A stretch of 64,000 nt of DNA from Brachybacterium sillae (GTDB lineage Bacteria > Actinomycetota > Actinomycetes > Actinomycetales > Dermabacteraceae): positions 1,116,001 through 1,180,000 of the forward strand of contig NZ_JAFEUW010000001.1 of NCBI RefSeq assembly GCF_025028335.1, given 5' to 3'. Positions 9,323 through 17,275 of this stretch are shown here, piece after piece (position 1 is the stretch's first letter; the number at the start of each line of letters is the position of its first letter). The notes below the pieces were generated by a model. It worked only from the letters and a program-made list of their open reading frames with translations. It did no database searches and was not told the origin of the DNA. The position numbers were made by a program, and so were the translations under genes.

Positions 9323-11098
9323 ATGCCCCTGCCGACCGCTCAGTTCAACCCGCACGGTCCCGGTGTGGACTACGACCCCCACTGGTATCGCCGCGCCGTG
9401 TTCTACGAGGTGATGGTGCGAGCCTTCGCCGACGGCAATGGTGACGGCACCGGCGACTTCAGCGGCCTGATCGACCGCCTCGACTATCTGCAGTGGCTCG
9501 GCATCGACTGCCTGTGGCTGCCGCCGTTCTTCAACTCACCGCTGCGCGACGGCGGGTACGACATCTCCGACTACGAGTCGGTGCTGCCGGAGTTCGGCTC
9601 GATCACTGATTTCGAGCGGCTGGTCTCGGAGGCCCATCGTCGCGGTATCCGCGTGATCATCGACCTGCCGATGAACCACACCAGCGACAAGCACCCGTGG
9701 TTCCTGGAGTCGCGCTCCGACCCGGAGGGCCCCTACGGCGACTTCTACGTGTGGTCCGACACCGACGAGAAGTACCAGGACGCCCGCATCATCTTCGTGG
9801 ACACCGAGGAGTCGAACTGGACGTTCGACCCGGTGCGCCGCCAGTTCTTCTGGCACCGCTTCTTCTCCCACCAGCCGGACCTCAACTTCGAGAACCCGAA
9901 GGTGCGCGAGGCGATGTTCGACGTCGTGCGCTTCTGGCTGGACAAGGGCATCGACGGCTTCCGCGCCGACGCCATCCCCTACCTCTATGAGGAGGACGGC
10001 ACCGATGGCGAAAACCTTCCCGCCACCCACGCGTTCCTCAAGGAGCTGCGCGCGTTCGTGGACGAGAACTGGCCCGGACGCGTGATCATCGCCGAGGCGA
10101 ACCAGTGGCCGCAGGATGTGGTGGAGTACTTCGGCGACGAGGAGGGCCCGGAGTGCCACATGTGCTTCCACTTCCCCGTCATGCCGCGGATCTTCTACGC
10201 CCTGCGCGAGGGCAGCGCCCGCAAGATCATCGACATCATGGCCGACACCCCGCAGATCCCGGCCGGGGCGCAGTGGGGCACCTTCCTGCGCAACCACGAC
10301 GAGCTGACCCTCGAGATGGTCTCCCCCGAGGACCGCAGTGCCATGCTCGGCTGGTACGCCCCGGATTCACGGATGCGCGCGAACGTCGGCATCCGTCGGC
10401 GCCTGGCGCCGCTGCTGGACAACTCCCGCTCCGAGATCGAGCTGATCCACGCCCTGCTGCTGGCGATGCCCGGGTCGCCGTTCCTGTACTACGGCGATGA
10501 GATCGGGATGGGCGACAACATCTGGCTGGAGGACCGCGACGCGGTGCGCACGCCGATGCAGTGGACCCCTGACCGCAACGCCGGGTTCAGCGAGATCACC
10601 GACCCCGGCAAGCTGTACCTGCCGGTCATCCAGTCGCTCGTCTACCACTACACGACGGTGAACGTCGAGGCGCAGATGGCGCACTCCGGGTCGCTGCTGG
10701 CGTTCGTCCGCTGGATGCTGGCGGTGCGTCGGCAGCATGCGGCGTTCGGGATGGGCGATTACACGAACGTGCCGACGGAGTCCGATCGCGTGCTCGCCTT
10801 CACCCGTTCCTATGACGGGGCCGACCACGGCGAGGACGCCTCCGAGCACGCCGAGACCCTGCTGTGCGTCTTCAACCTGTCCGGTCAGCCGGTGACCACG
10901 CGCCTGCACGTGGACGGTTTCGAGAACCGCGCCCTGCGGGACATCTTCGGCGGCGCGGACTTCCCCGCGATCGATGAGAACGGACGGGTCACGCTGTCGC
11001 TGGCCGGGCAGGGCTTCTACTGGCTGAAGATCCGTTCCGCCGACGCCGAGCCGGGGACGGCCACCACCGCGATCCCGGTCATCACCTCCGGGGCGTGA
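9323..11098 (+). CDS. treS: Trehalose synthase (maltose alpha-D-glucosyltransferase)
   Basis: A 591-residue GH13 enzyme that interconverts maltose and trehalose in the cytoplasm. The catalytic triad is intact: nucleophile Asp216 in GFRADAIPY, acid/base Glu258 in IIAEANQWP and Asp326 in RNHDELT. The TreS-specific N-terminus (DPHWYRRAVFYEVMVRAF) and the insertion with DLNFENPKVR are present. Length fits the unfused TreS form: there is no maltokinase domain, and no pep2/mak gene is next to it. AGGAG precedes the ATG. A 15-bp-stem terminator follows. Confidence 0.95.
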   Translation: MPLPTAQFNPHGPGVDYDPHWYRRAVFYEVMVRAFADGNGDGTGDFSGLIDRLDYLQWLGIDCLWLPPFFNSPLRDGGYDISDYESVLPEFGSITDFERLVSEAHRRGIRVIIDLPMNHTSDKHPWFLESRSDPEGPYGDFYVWSDTDEKYQDARIIFVDTEESNWTFDPVRRQFFWHRFFSHQPDLNFENPKVREAMFDVVRFWLDKGIDGFRADAIPYLYEEDGTDGENLPATHAFLKELRAFVDENWPGRVIIAEANQWPQDVVEYFGDEEGPECHMCFHFPVMPRIFYALREGSARKIIDIMADTPQIPAGAQWGTFLRNHDELTLEMVSPEDRSAMLGWYAPDSRMRANVGIRRRLAPLLDNSRSEIELIHALLLAMPGSPFLYYGDEIGMGDNIWLEDRDAVRTPMQWTPDRNAGFSEITDPGKLYLPVIQSLVYHYTTVNVEAQMAHSGSLLAFVRWMLAVRRQHAAFGMGDYTNVPTESDRVLAFTRSYDGADHGEDASEHAETLLCVFNLSGQPVTTRLHVDGFENRALRDIFGGADFPAIDENGRVTLSLAGQGFYWLKIRSADAEPGTATTAIPVITSGA

Positions 11099-11485
11099 GG
11101 CCGGGAGCCTGAACCGGCGGGCTCCCACCGGCCCTCCTCGAACGGTCACCGCGCCCGCGGTGACCGTTCGGTTGTTCGCGCCACTCACCAGCACGGAGAC
11201 CCCTCCGACGCCGGGCTATCACTCCCCCGGCGGGGTGATCGTCTCCGGCGACCCCCCGATGCGGAACCGGCGCTGACCTGCACGAATGTCCGAAGGGGGG
11301 ATGCCGGGGAGCCGCTGGCGATTGATGCAGGTCACATCAGGGAGCGAACCTTAGCATCGGGGCACACGCCTCAGGGGCATTCACCTGCCGTTCAAGAAGC
11401 CGAGGCACAATGCCCAGCGCACGTCGCGCAGGCAGCACGGCTGCCGCTAGACCACAAGTGTCGACAGGACACGGAAAGGGTTCCC
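11099..11485 (+). other. 387-bp gene-free region: terminator plus possible RNA leader
   Basis: The left part holds the treS terminator (11139-11170). Further right, GACCTGCA (11275-11282) can pair exactly with TGCAGGTC (11326-11333), closing a 43-nt G-rich domain. This is followed by purine-rich text and a GGAAAGG Shine-Dalgarno sequence just before the next ATG. No ORF here looks real. The closing stem and the long leader suggest a structured 5' UTR for the downstream trio, but it does not match any riboswitch I can recognise with confidence. Confidence 0.4.
11139..11170 (+). terminator. treS terminator
   Basis: The 15-bp arms CGAACGGTCACCGCG (11139-11153) and CGCGGTGACCGTTCG (11156-11170) are perfectly complementary, with a minimal loop. 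GTTGTTC follows. It lies 40 bp after the treS stop. Confidence 0.85.
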
Positions 11486-12349
11486 ATGGCGAACACTGCC
11501 CCTGGCAACTCCCACCCCACCTCTCACGGCTCCCGCGCCCCGCAGACCGGGCAGCAGGACTCCGCCGCCAAGCAGAAGGCCCAGGCCACCGCCGGTGAGG
11601 CGAAGGATCAGGCCAAGGACGTCGCGCAGGACGCGAAGGCCCAGGCCAAGGACCTCGCGCAGTCGGCGCAGCAGGAGGCGGGCCAGCTGAAGGATGAGGC
11701 GGTCCAGACCGCCAAGCAGCTCGGCGGCACCGTCCAGGAGCGCCTCGGCGCCCAGGCCGGCACCCAGCAGGAGCGCGCTGCCGCCCAGGTGCGGACCCTC
11801 ACCGACGACCTCCAGCGCCTGGCCTCCGGTCAGAAGCCGGAGACCGACATGGTGCGCAACGCCCTCTCCGCGGTGACCGAGCGTGCCGAGTCCGTCGCTC
11901 AGCGTCTCGAGAACGCCCAGCCGAGCGAGCTGCTCGATGATGTGCGTCGTTTCGCCGCACGCCGCCCGGGGGCGTTCCTCGGTATCGCCCTCGGCGCCGG
12001 CGTGGTCGTCGGTCGCCTGACCCGCAGCCTGCGTGACGCCGCCCAGGACGACGAGCCGCAGAACCTGTACTCCTCGCGCACCGGCCACGCTGGCCAGGGC
12101 TACCCGGCCGGTCAGGGCTACCCCGCCGACCAGCGCTACCCCGCCGCGCCAACCTACCCGGCGGCGGGCCAGGCACACCCGGCCGGCCAGGGGTACACCT
12201 ACCCGGCCCAGCCGACGACCGGTCGCCGCGCCGCCGCCCCGGAGGGTGGCCAGTCGGACGTGTCGACCCACTACGTCGATTCCCAGGCGCCGGCCTACAG
12301 CCCGCAGCCGGGCGCGCATGACGACCTCCACCGCGGTGGTCACGCATGA
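11486..12349 (+). CDS. Ala/Gln/Lys-rich amphipathic repeat protein with one hydrophobic segment
   Basis: A 287-residue protein with no family I can name. Residues 1-75 are low-complexity Gln/Ala/Lys/Asp helices with LEA-like repeats (AKDQAKDVAQDAKAQAKD). Residues 95-150 form a second helix-rich region. A glycine-rich hydrophobic segment (FLGIALGAGVVVGRL, about 160-178) follows the sequence RRFAARRPG. The C-terminal 100 residues are Gly/Tyr/Pro/Ala repeats (GQGYPAGQGYPADQRYP). It is the first gene of a trio joined by ATGA overlaps with a holin-like and a DUF3618 protein, which points to a common envelope or stress role. Confidence 0.7.
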   Translation: MANTAPGNSHPTSHGSRAPQTGQQDSAAKQKAQATAGEAKDQAKDVAQDAKAQAKDLAQSAQQEAGQLKDEAVQTAKQLGGTVQERLGAQAGTQQERAAAQVRTLTDDLQRLASGQKPETDMVRNALSAVTERAESVAQRLENAQPSELLDDVRRFAARRPGAFLGIALGAGVVVGRLTRSLRDAAQDDEPQNLYSSRTGHAGQGYPAGQGYPADQRYPAAPTYPAAGQAHPAGQGYTYPAQPTTGRRAAAPEGGQSDVSTHYVDSQAPAYSPQPGAHDDLHRGGHA

Positions 12350-12789
12350 GCGCACCCCACACCGAGGGCTCCTTCACGCCCGGCCCCACGCAGGCCGAGG
12401 TGCGCGCCGAGCATGAGTCGCTCGGTCACATGTTCAGCTCGATGACGGAGAAGGTGTCGATCCTGGTGCGCCAGGAAGTGGCTCTGGCAAAGGCCGAGGC
12501 CACCGACTCCGCGAAGAAGGCGGGCAAGGGTGCGGGCTTCCTGGCCGGCGCCGCCGTGGCCGGTTTCTTCACCCTGATGTTCCTCTCGCTCATGCTCATG
12601 TGGCTGCTGGACGAGGTCATGCACCTCGGTCTCGCCGCGCTGATCGTGGCGATCCTGTGGGGCATCATCGCCGCCGTCCTCGCCCTGCTGGGCAAGAAGC
12701 ACCTCGAGAAGATCAAGGGTCTGCCGCAGACCCAGCAGACGCTTCAGGAGATCCCCGAGACCCTGAACCCCGCGAAGGAGACGCGATGA
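12346..12789 (+). CDS. Phage_holin_3_6-type (DUF1469) membrane protein
   Basis: A 147-residue protein with an amphipathic N-terminal region, two close transmembrane helices (about residues 67-88 and 97-118) and a polar C-terminus. Hydropathy and the MSSMTEKVSILVRQEVALAKAE-type start fit the actinobacterial holin-superfamily group (PF07332). That name is historical: these chromosomal copies are not linked to phage lysis, and nothing phage-like is nearby. Both ends overlap neighbours by ATGA (12346-12349 and 12786-12789), so all three products are likely made in fixed proportion. Confidence 0.8.
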   Translation: MSAPHTEGSFTPGPTQAEVRAEHESLGHMFSSMTEKVSILVRQEVALAKAEATDSAKKAGKGAGFLAGAAVAGFFTLMFLSLMLMWLLDEVMHLGLAALIVAILWGIIAAVLALLGKKHLEKIKGLPQTQQTLQEIPETLNPAKETR

Positions 12790-13493
12790 CCACGAGCAAC
12801 AATCCCGACGAGATCCGCGCCGAGATCGAGCGCACCCGCTACGCGCTCGGCCAGGACGTCGACGCTCTCGCCGAGAAGGTCAGCCCCGCCAAGGCGATGG
12901 GTCGTCAGACCAACCGGATCAAGGACGGCATCCAGAACATGAAGGAGAACATCATGGGCTCCGCCGACGACAACAACGGCCCCTCCGTGGGCGATCGTGC
13001 GCGCTACGCCGCGCAAGATGTGCAGGGTACGGTCGGCGAGTACGCCGACCAGGCCCGCGAGTACGCCCATCAGGCGGGCGACAAGGCCTCCGAGTGGGCC
13101 GGTGAGGCGCAGCGCGCCGTCCAGCAGGCCCCGGCGCAGGTGCGTCGCCAGACCCGCGGCAACCCGCTGGCCGCCGGCGTCATCGCCTTCGGCGCCGGCA
13201 TGCTGCTGAGCGCCCTGCTCCCCTCCTCGCAGGTGGAGCAGAACGCCGCCAACCGCGCGAAGGACAGCGCCGCCCCGCTGCTCGACGCCGCCAAGGAGAA
13301 GGCCACCGAGGCCGCCCAGCAGCTGCGCGAGGAGCTCGAGCCGGAGGCCCGTGACGCCGCCGCCTCGCTGAAGGACTCCGCCGCACAGTCCGCGCAGAAC
13401 CTGAAGTCCGAGGGCGCCGACAAGGCGCAGCAGGTCAAGGACTCCGCGCAGAGCTCCGCCGGTGAGGTCAAGAACACCGCGAAGAACGCCTGA
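12786..13493 (+). CDS. DUF3618 domain protein with amphipathic tail
   Basis: A 235-residue protein. Residues 7-55 are the DUF3618 motif (PDEIRAEIERTRYALGQDVDALAEKVSP). A long amphipathic region and a hydrophobic segment (PLAAGVIAFGAGMLLSALLP, near 126-146) follow, then about 85 residues of Ala/Lys/Glu/Asp/Gln repeats like those in the first gene of the trio. The ATG at 12786 overlaps the previous stop; a larger open frame starting at 12600 is an artefact. A strong terminator follows. The shared repeat style and hydrophobic segment suggest that the trio acts together at the membrane. Confidence 0.8.
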   Translation: MTTSNNPDEIRAEIERTRYALGQDVDALAEKVSPAKAMGRQTNRIKDGIQNMKENIMGSADDNNGPSVGDRARYAAQDVQGTVGEYADQAREYAHQAGDKASEWAGEAQRAVQQAPAQVRRQTRGNPLAAGVIAFGAGMLLSALLPSSQVEQNAANRAKDSAAPLLDAAKEKATEAAQQLREELEPEARDAAASLKDSAAQSAQNLKSEGADKAQQVKDSAQSSAGEVKNTAKNA

Positions 13494-13510
13494 CGTTCCG
13501 CGTTCATCGA

Positions 13511-13540
13511 CGGCGCCCGCCCCCTTCGGGGCGGGCGCCG
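13511..13540 (+). terminator. Terminator of the DUF3618 trio
   Basis: A perfect 13-bp G/C stem, CGGCGCCCGCCCC (13511-13523) with GGGGCGGGCGCCG (13528-13540), closed by a CTTC loop and followed by TTCGTCGTC. It lies 18 bp after the stop codon. Confidence 0.92.
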
Positions 13541-13552
13541 TTCGTCGTCGCG

Positions 13553-13840
13553 GAGAGAGACCCGGGCATCTGCGGCATCAACGACTCCACCGGCAACCAG
13601 CTGCGCTGCGTCCCGGGCACCGGTGGCATGGCGACCAGCAACCCGACGGCGTTCGCCCTCGGCCAGGTGATCTCCTACAACCAGAACCCGTACATCTCGG
13701 GGAAGGGCTCGGGGATCCTGCTGCACGCGCACACGCTGTCCGGCCACACCCTCGGGTGTGTCGCCCAGTCTCCGACGAACCTGCGGAAGATCTACACCTG
13801 GGAGGGCGGCCAGACCACCCAGATCCAGATCAAGCAGTGA
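13553..13840 (+). pseudogene. 5'-truncated L,D-transpeptidase-like (YkuD) fragment
   Basis: One frame reads through about 95 residues that look like the C-terminal catalytic half of a YkuD-fold L,D-transpeptidase. Its text runs GICGINDSTGNQLRC, then SYNQNPYISGKGSGILLHAH and SGHTLGCVAQSP, with the expected His (LHAH) and catalytic Cys (LGC). It ends in QIQIKQ at a TGA. There is no start codon, signal peptide or N-terminal half: similarity begins directly after the terminator at 13540. The only in-frame ATG (13628) would leave 70 residues that lack the early strands. I read it as a relic of a gene cut at its 5' side; the family assignment is by motif only. Confidence 0.55.
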
Positions 13841-13892
13841 CCACGCACTGACCACACCCGGCGGGCGGGGCCCGGCACCCACCCGCCCTTGC

Positions 13893-13936
13893 ACACAGGT
13901 CGCGCCACCGTTCATGAACGGTGGCGCGACCTGTGT
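13893..13936. terminator. 44-bp perfect palindrome, probable bidirectional terminator
   Basis: Positions 13893-13914 and 13915-13936 are exact reverse complements (22 bp each, centre TTCATGAA). The hairpin sits between the transpeptidase relic and the 3' end of tRNA-Thr, where transcripts from both strands should stop. CTTC follows on the plus strand. Confidence 0.7.
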
Positions 13937-13942
13937 CTTCGG

Positions 13943-14014
13943 AGCAGGAGACGGGATTCGAACCCGCAACCACCTGTTTACAAGACAGGTGCGCTACCGT
14001 TGCGCCACTCCTGC
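13943..14014 (-). tRNA. tRNA-Thr (anticodon UGU)
   Basis: A 72-nt cloverleaf on the minus strand. The acceptor arms GCAGGAG/CTCCTGC pair fully. The D stem is GCGC/GCGC, the anticodon stem CCTGT/ACAGG encloses CTTGTAA with anticodon TGT (reads ACA), and the T arm is GCGGG-TTCGAAT-CCCGT with one G-T pair. The discriminator base is T and CCA is not encoded. A possible -10, TACGCT, lies at 14051-14046, and a short hairpin (CGCGGT-GTT-ACCGCG, 14021-14035) sits between dsbA and the tRNA. Confidence 0.95.
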
Positions 14015-14086
14015 GGGCCCCGCGGTGTTACCGCGAGGTGTGTCCAGCGTACGGGGTGCGGCCTCGCTGACGGAGGACGGTCCGGA

Positions 14087-14974
14087 TCAGCGGCCGCCGT
14101 CGGAGGCGCCACCCGCGTCCGAGGCCCCACCCGCGTCGGAGGCGTCGGCACCGGAGCCGGCGGCCTGGCGGACGGCCGCGGCGAACGCACCGGCCTGCTG
14201 CCATTCGTTGCCCGCGCCCCACTGTGTGCCGTTGATGAACACGGCCGGGGTGCCCTGCGTGCGCTCGGCGGCCTCGGCCTCCACCACCTCACGGATCCAC
14301 CGCCAGTACGTCCGCCCGTCGATGGCGGACTGCAGCTCCGCCGAGCCCCCCGCCTGCTGCGCGAGCTCCAGAAGCCGGGCGTTGTCGAGGCCCGCGGACT
14401 GCTCCTTTGGCTGGTTCTCGAAGAGCAGATCGAGATACGGCAGGAAGTTCGCGGGGTTCTCGTTGTACACCGCAGCGGCAGCGTTCGCCGCACGGGTGGA
14501 GTAGTCACCGGTGGTGGAGAGCTGGTCCAGGAACCGACGGGTGTGGATGCGGAACTCGGCCACCTGCTCCTCCACCAGGGCGTTGAGGTCGGCGCCGTTG
14601 GTCTGGTGGAACACGGCGCACCAGGGGCACATGAAGTCGATGTACACGTCCACCACGGGCGCTCCCGAACCGGGGGCCGCACCGAGGGAGTAGTACGGCT
14701 GGTCCGCGGCGATGCCCTGCGGGGCCGTCACCTCACCCTCGGGGGTGCGGGACTGCGAGGACTGGAACAGCCCGTAGCCGATTCCCCCGGCGGCGAGCAG
14801 ACCTGCTGCCGATGCTCCACCGATCAGCAGGTTGCGACGAGTGGTCTGACGCTTGAGTTCCTCCTGCCGCTGGCGCCGCAGCTCCTCGCGCTGGGCCTCG
14901 CGGCGGGAGGCGCCGGAGCCTCCGGTGCTGCCGGAACCGGTGGGGGTCGAGCGGGATGCCATCCGTTCCTCCAT
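14087..14974 (-). CDS. DsbA-family thiol oxidoreductase, membrane-anchored
   Basis: A 295-residue protein with a polar N-terminus rich in Arg/Gln/Glu, a single transmembrane anchor (about residues 49-70, LLIGGASAAGLLAAGGIGYGL), and an extracytoplasmic thioredoxin fold with the active site CPWC at 116-119 and a later Thr-cis-Pro in GTPAVFING. It ends in an Ala/Ser/Asp/Gly-rich tail. It should form or exchange disulfides in secreted proteins. The start could be the ATG at 14974 or Met5 (14962). Downstream is tRNA-Thr; upstream, on the same strand, is the kinase gene. Confidence 0.88.
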   Translation of the reverse strand: MEERMASRSTPTGSGSTGGSGASRREAQREELRRQRQEELKRQTTRRNLLIGGASAAGLLAAGGIGYGLFQSSQSRTPEGEVTAPQGIAADQPYYSLGAAPGSGAPVVDVYIDFMCPWCAVFHQTNGADLNALVEEQVAEFRIHTRRFLDQLSTTGDYSTRAANAAAAVYNENPANFLPYLDLLFENQPKEQSAGLDNARLLELAQQAGGSAELQSAIDGRTYWRWIREVVEAEAAERTQGTPAVFINGTQWGAGNEWQQAGAFAAAVRQAAGSGADASDAGGASDAGGASDGGR

Positions 14975-15160
14975 CAGGATGAGGCCGCGCGTCGGGGCGA
15001 ACCGGCGCAGCGATCAACGACAGGTTTCAACGACCCGAGCCTACCGGGCACGGTCGCACCGCTTCGGGACGAGTGCGCCGGATCACTCCTGACCCTTCGC
15101 ACTCTCCACCCTTCCAGCACTGTGCGTGCGACCCCCTGTCAGCGGCGCAGCCCTCTCGTG

Positions 15161-17092
15161 TCAGCGGCGCCAGACGAGAACCTCGGTGAGCGGCGGGATC
15201 TGGGGGAACGGGAAGTAGTCGGGGGCGCCGTTCCGCGCCATGAACGTCAACGCGACGGCTGCCAGGAGCAGCAGCAACAGACCCGCGAGCACCGCCGACC
15301 ACACACGGTCCGGTGCCGCCGCCCCAACCATCCGGTGTGCCCCGCGGCGGGTCGGTCCCCCGCCGAGCCCGAACCAGGTCAGGAGCAGACACACCGCCAT
15401 CGCCCCCATGTGCAGCACCCCGACGGGCAGGCGGGTCTGCAGACTCATCACCAGGACGGCGTCGAGGGCGACGACCAGCACGAGTCCGAGGACCAGCGGC
15501 AGGAGTGCCTGCAACGCCACCACCAACAGGTTGAGGAGGGCACGGAACGGGGCGGCGACACCCACCGTCCAGCCACCCCCACGCTCTCCCCGGGAGCGTC
15601 GCGCGAGGAGACCTGCCGAAGAGGCCTCCCAGGTGCGAGCGAGGGCTCCGAGCACCAGCATCAGGATCAGGGACAGGTACGGGGCCACTCCTGCCACTCC
15701 GATGAGCAGCAGGTGACCGAGCCCGACGAGCAGCGGCCGGCGGGGCGGCGGCGCTGGGGCCGCCGGATACCCCGGCGGCGCAGAGGCCGGCGCAGGGTGG
15801 GGCTGGAACCCCTGCGGCGAGTACGCCTGCAGGGGGGCGGGATGGGGCGGGTACGGCTGTGGGGCGATCGGCTCCGCGATCCGCGGCAGCGCCTGCGTGG
15901 GGGCGCCGAGCACCGGGGGCAGCACCGCCGTCGGCGGTTCCGGCGGCGTCGACGAGCGCTCGGACCGGGCGGCCACCGGCAGAACCTCTGTACGGCCGCG
16001 GTCCTCGACGTCCTGCACCGGGATCACCTCGGTGACGGGGGCGCGATAACCGTCGGCCACATCGAGGGGCGCGGTCGCAGTGCCGAGCCGGCCGACAGGG
16101 GGGATGACCTCCGTCCTGGGCTCAGCTGTGAGGGAGGACTGGGACAACTCAGCCGCGGCGGCACCGGCCTCGTCGTCGGCGCTGACCTCCGCGCCCTCGA
16201 CCGCCGCGTCCATGTCGATCCGCTCGAGGCGGCGCAGGAGGTCCTCGGGGTCGGGACGCCGGGCGGGAGCGGCGGTCAGGGCGTCCCGCAGCAGGCCGGC
16301 GAGCTCCGGGGGCACGCCGGCGAGGTCGATCTCCCCCCGGTCGGCACGCAGGAACACGATGTCGGCCCGGCCGGACCCGAACGGCTCCCGACCGGTCGCG
16401 GCGAAGGCCAGGATCGCCGCCCACGCCCACCAGTCACCCGCCGGAGTCGACACGTTGGTGCGCATGATCTCCGGGTCCAGATAGGCGGCGGTGCCCATCA
16501 CCAGCCCGGTCGAGGTCAATCGCGACTCCTCCGCCGCCAGGGCGATCCCGAAGTCGATGATCACCGGGTCGACCCGCGGTCCGTCGGGGTCGTACCCGTC
16601 GAGGTCCTCGGGGGCGGCGTCACGCAACAGGATGTTCGAGGGCTTCAGGTCGCGGTGCACCACTCCGGCCCGGTGGATGCTGCGCAGGGTGCCGCCGAGG
16701 ATCAGCCCGATCTCCCGCACGATCTCCGGGTGCAGGCCACCGCGGGACCGCACGGCGTCCTCGAGGGTGGGACCGGGCACGAACTCGGTGGCGACGAAGG
16801 CCTCCGGGGAGTCGAGCTCGGCGTCGATCACCCGGACGATGTTCTCGTCGCGCAGGCGCCTCTGCGCCGCGACCTCCCGCGCCAGTCGGCGGCGGGCCCG
16901 TGGATCGTCGGCGATCTCGGGCCGCAGCAGTTTCAGGGCGACGTCCTGCCCGTCGGCGTCGGTGGCCCGGTAGACGATGCCCATCCCGCCCGCACCGATG
17001 CGTTCGCGCACGGTGTACCCGGAGTCCGCGGCGAGTGCCGCGAGACGGGGATCGCGGCGCGGCGGTCGGATCGAGGGGCGCGGCTCGGACAT
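15161..17092 (-). CDS. Ser/Thr protein kinase with polytopic C-terminus
   Basis: A 643-residue protein. Residues 25-290 are a Hanks-type kinase: glycine loop GAGGMGIVY (33-41), Lys54 in VALK, catalytic HRDLKPSN with Asp148, and DFG at 180-182. All key residues are present. A Pro/Ala-rich linker (about 300-455) with several TEVIPP/TEVLP-like phospho-acceptor candidates follows, then four hydrophobic segments instead of the usual single helix plus PASTA domains. There is no wall-sensing domain, so the stimulus is not obvious. Expected to phosphorylate cytoplasmic targets and itself. It is divergent from the AIM24 operon (183 bp). Confidence 0.9.
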   Translation of the reverse strand: MSEPRPSIRPPRRDPRLAALAADSGYTVRERIGAGGMGIVYRATDADGQDVALKLLRPEIADDPRARRRLAREVAAQRRLRDENIVRVIDAELDSPEAFVATEFVPGPTLEDAVRSRGGLHPEIVREIGLILGGTLRSIHRAGVVHRDLKPSNILLRDAAPEDLDGYDPDGPRVDPVIIDFGIALAAEESRLTSTGLVMGTAAYLDPEIMRTNVSTPAGDWWAWAAILAFAATGREPFGSGRADIVFLRADRGEIDLAGVPPELAGLLRDALTAAPARRPDPEDLLRRLERIDMDAAVEGAEVSADDEAGAAAAELSQSSLTAEPRTEVIPPVGRLGTATAPLDVADGYRAPVTEVIPVQDVEDRGRTEVLPVAARSERSSTPPEPPTAVLPPVLGAPTQALPRIAEPIAPQPYPPHPAPLQAYSPQGFQPHPAPASAPPGYPAAPAPPPRRPLLVGLGHLLLIGVAGVAPYLSLILMLVLGALARTWEASSAGLLARRSRGERGGGWTVGVAAPFRALLNLLVVALQALLPLVLGLVLVVALDAVLVMSLQTRLPVGVLHMGAMAVCLLLTWFGLGGGPTRRGAHRMVGAAAPDRVWSAVLAGLLLLLLAAVALTFMARNGAPDYFPFPQIPPLTEVLVWRR

Positions 17093-17275
17093 GCGGCCAT
17101 GCTACTGAGCGCCCTCCCGGGTGCCAGGGGTTCGGAGCAGGTTCCGCCCCCGGGGGGAGACCACGCCGCCGGACGGTCGACCTTCGGCGGATTCGACGGT
17201 CGGACCCGTGTGGGACGCTGGCCGCGCACCCGCCGCCGGAACATCCCGGCGGCTCGACGCCACCGGGAGGTTCCC

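Noticed and set aside
11275-11333. A firm call of a c-di-AMP riboswitch
   Set aside because: Two short words look similar, but the conserved block order and the 3' pseudoknot partner are not seen, so I keep it only as an unassigned candidate.
12346-12789. Holin-like gene as evidence of a prophage
   Set aside because: It belongs to a chromosomal holin-superfamily group seen with DUF3618 genes; no endolysin, capsid or integrase gene is near.
13893-14014. tRNA-Thr with an adjacent palindrome and gene relic as a phage or island attachment site
   Set aside because: No integrase, no direct repeat of the tRNA 3' end and no foreign-looking genes on either side.
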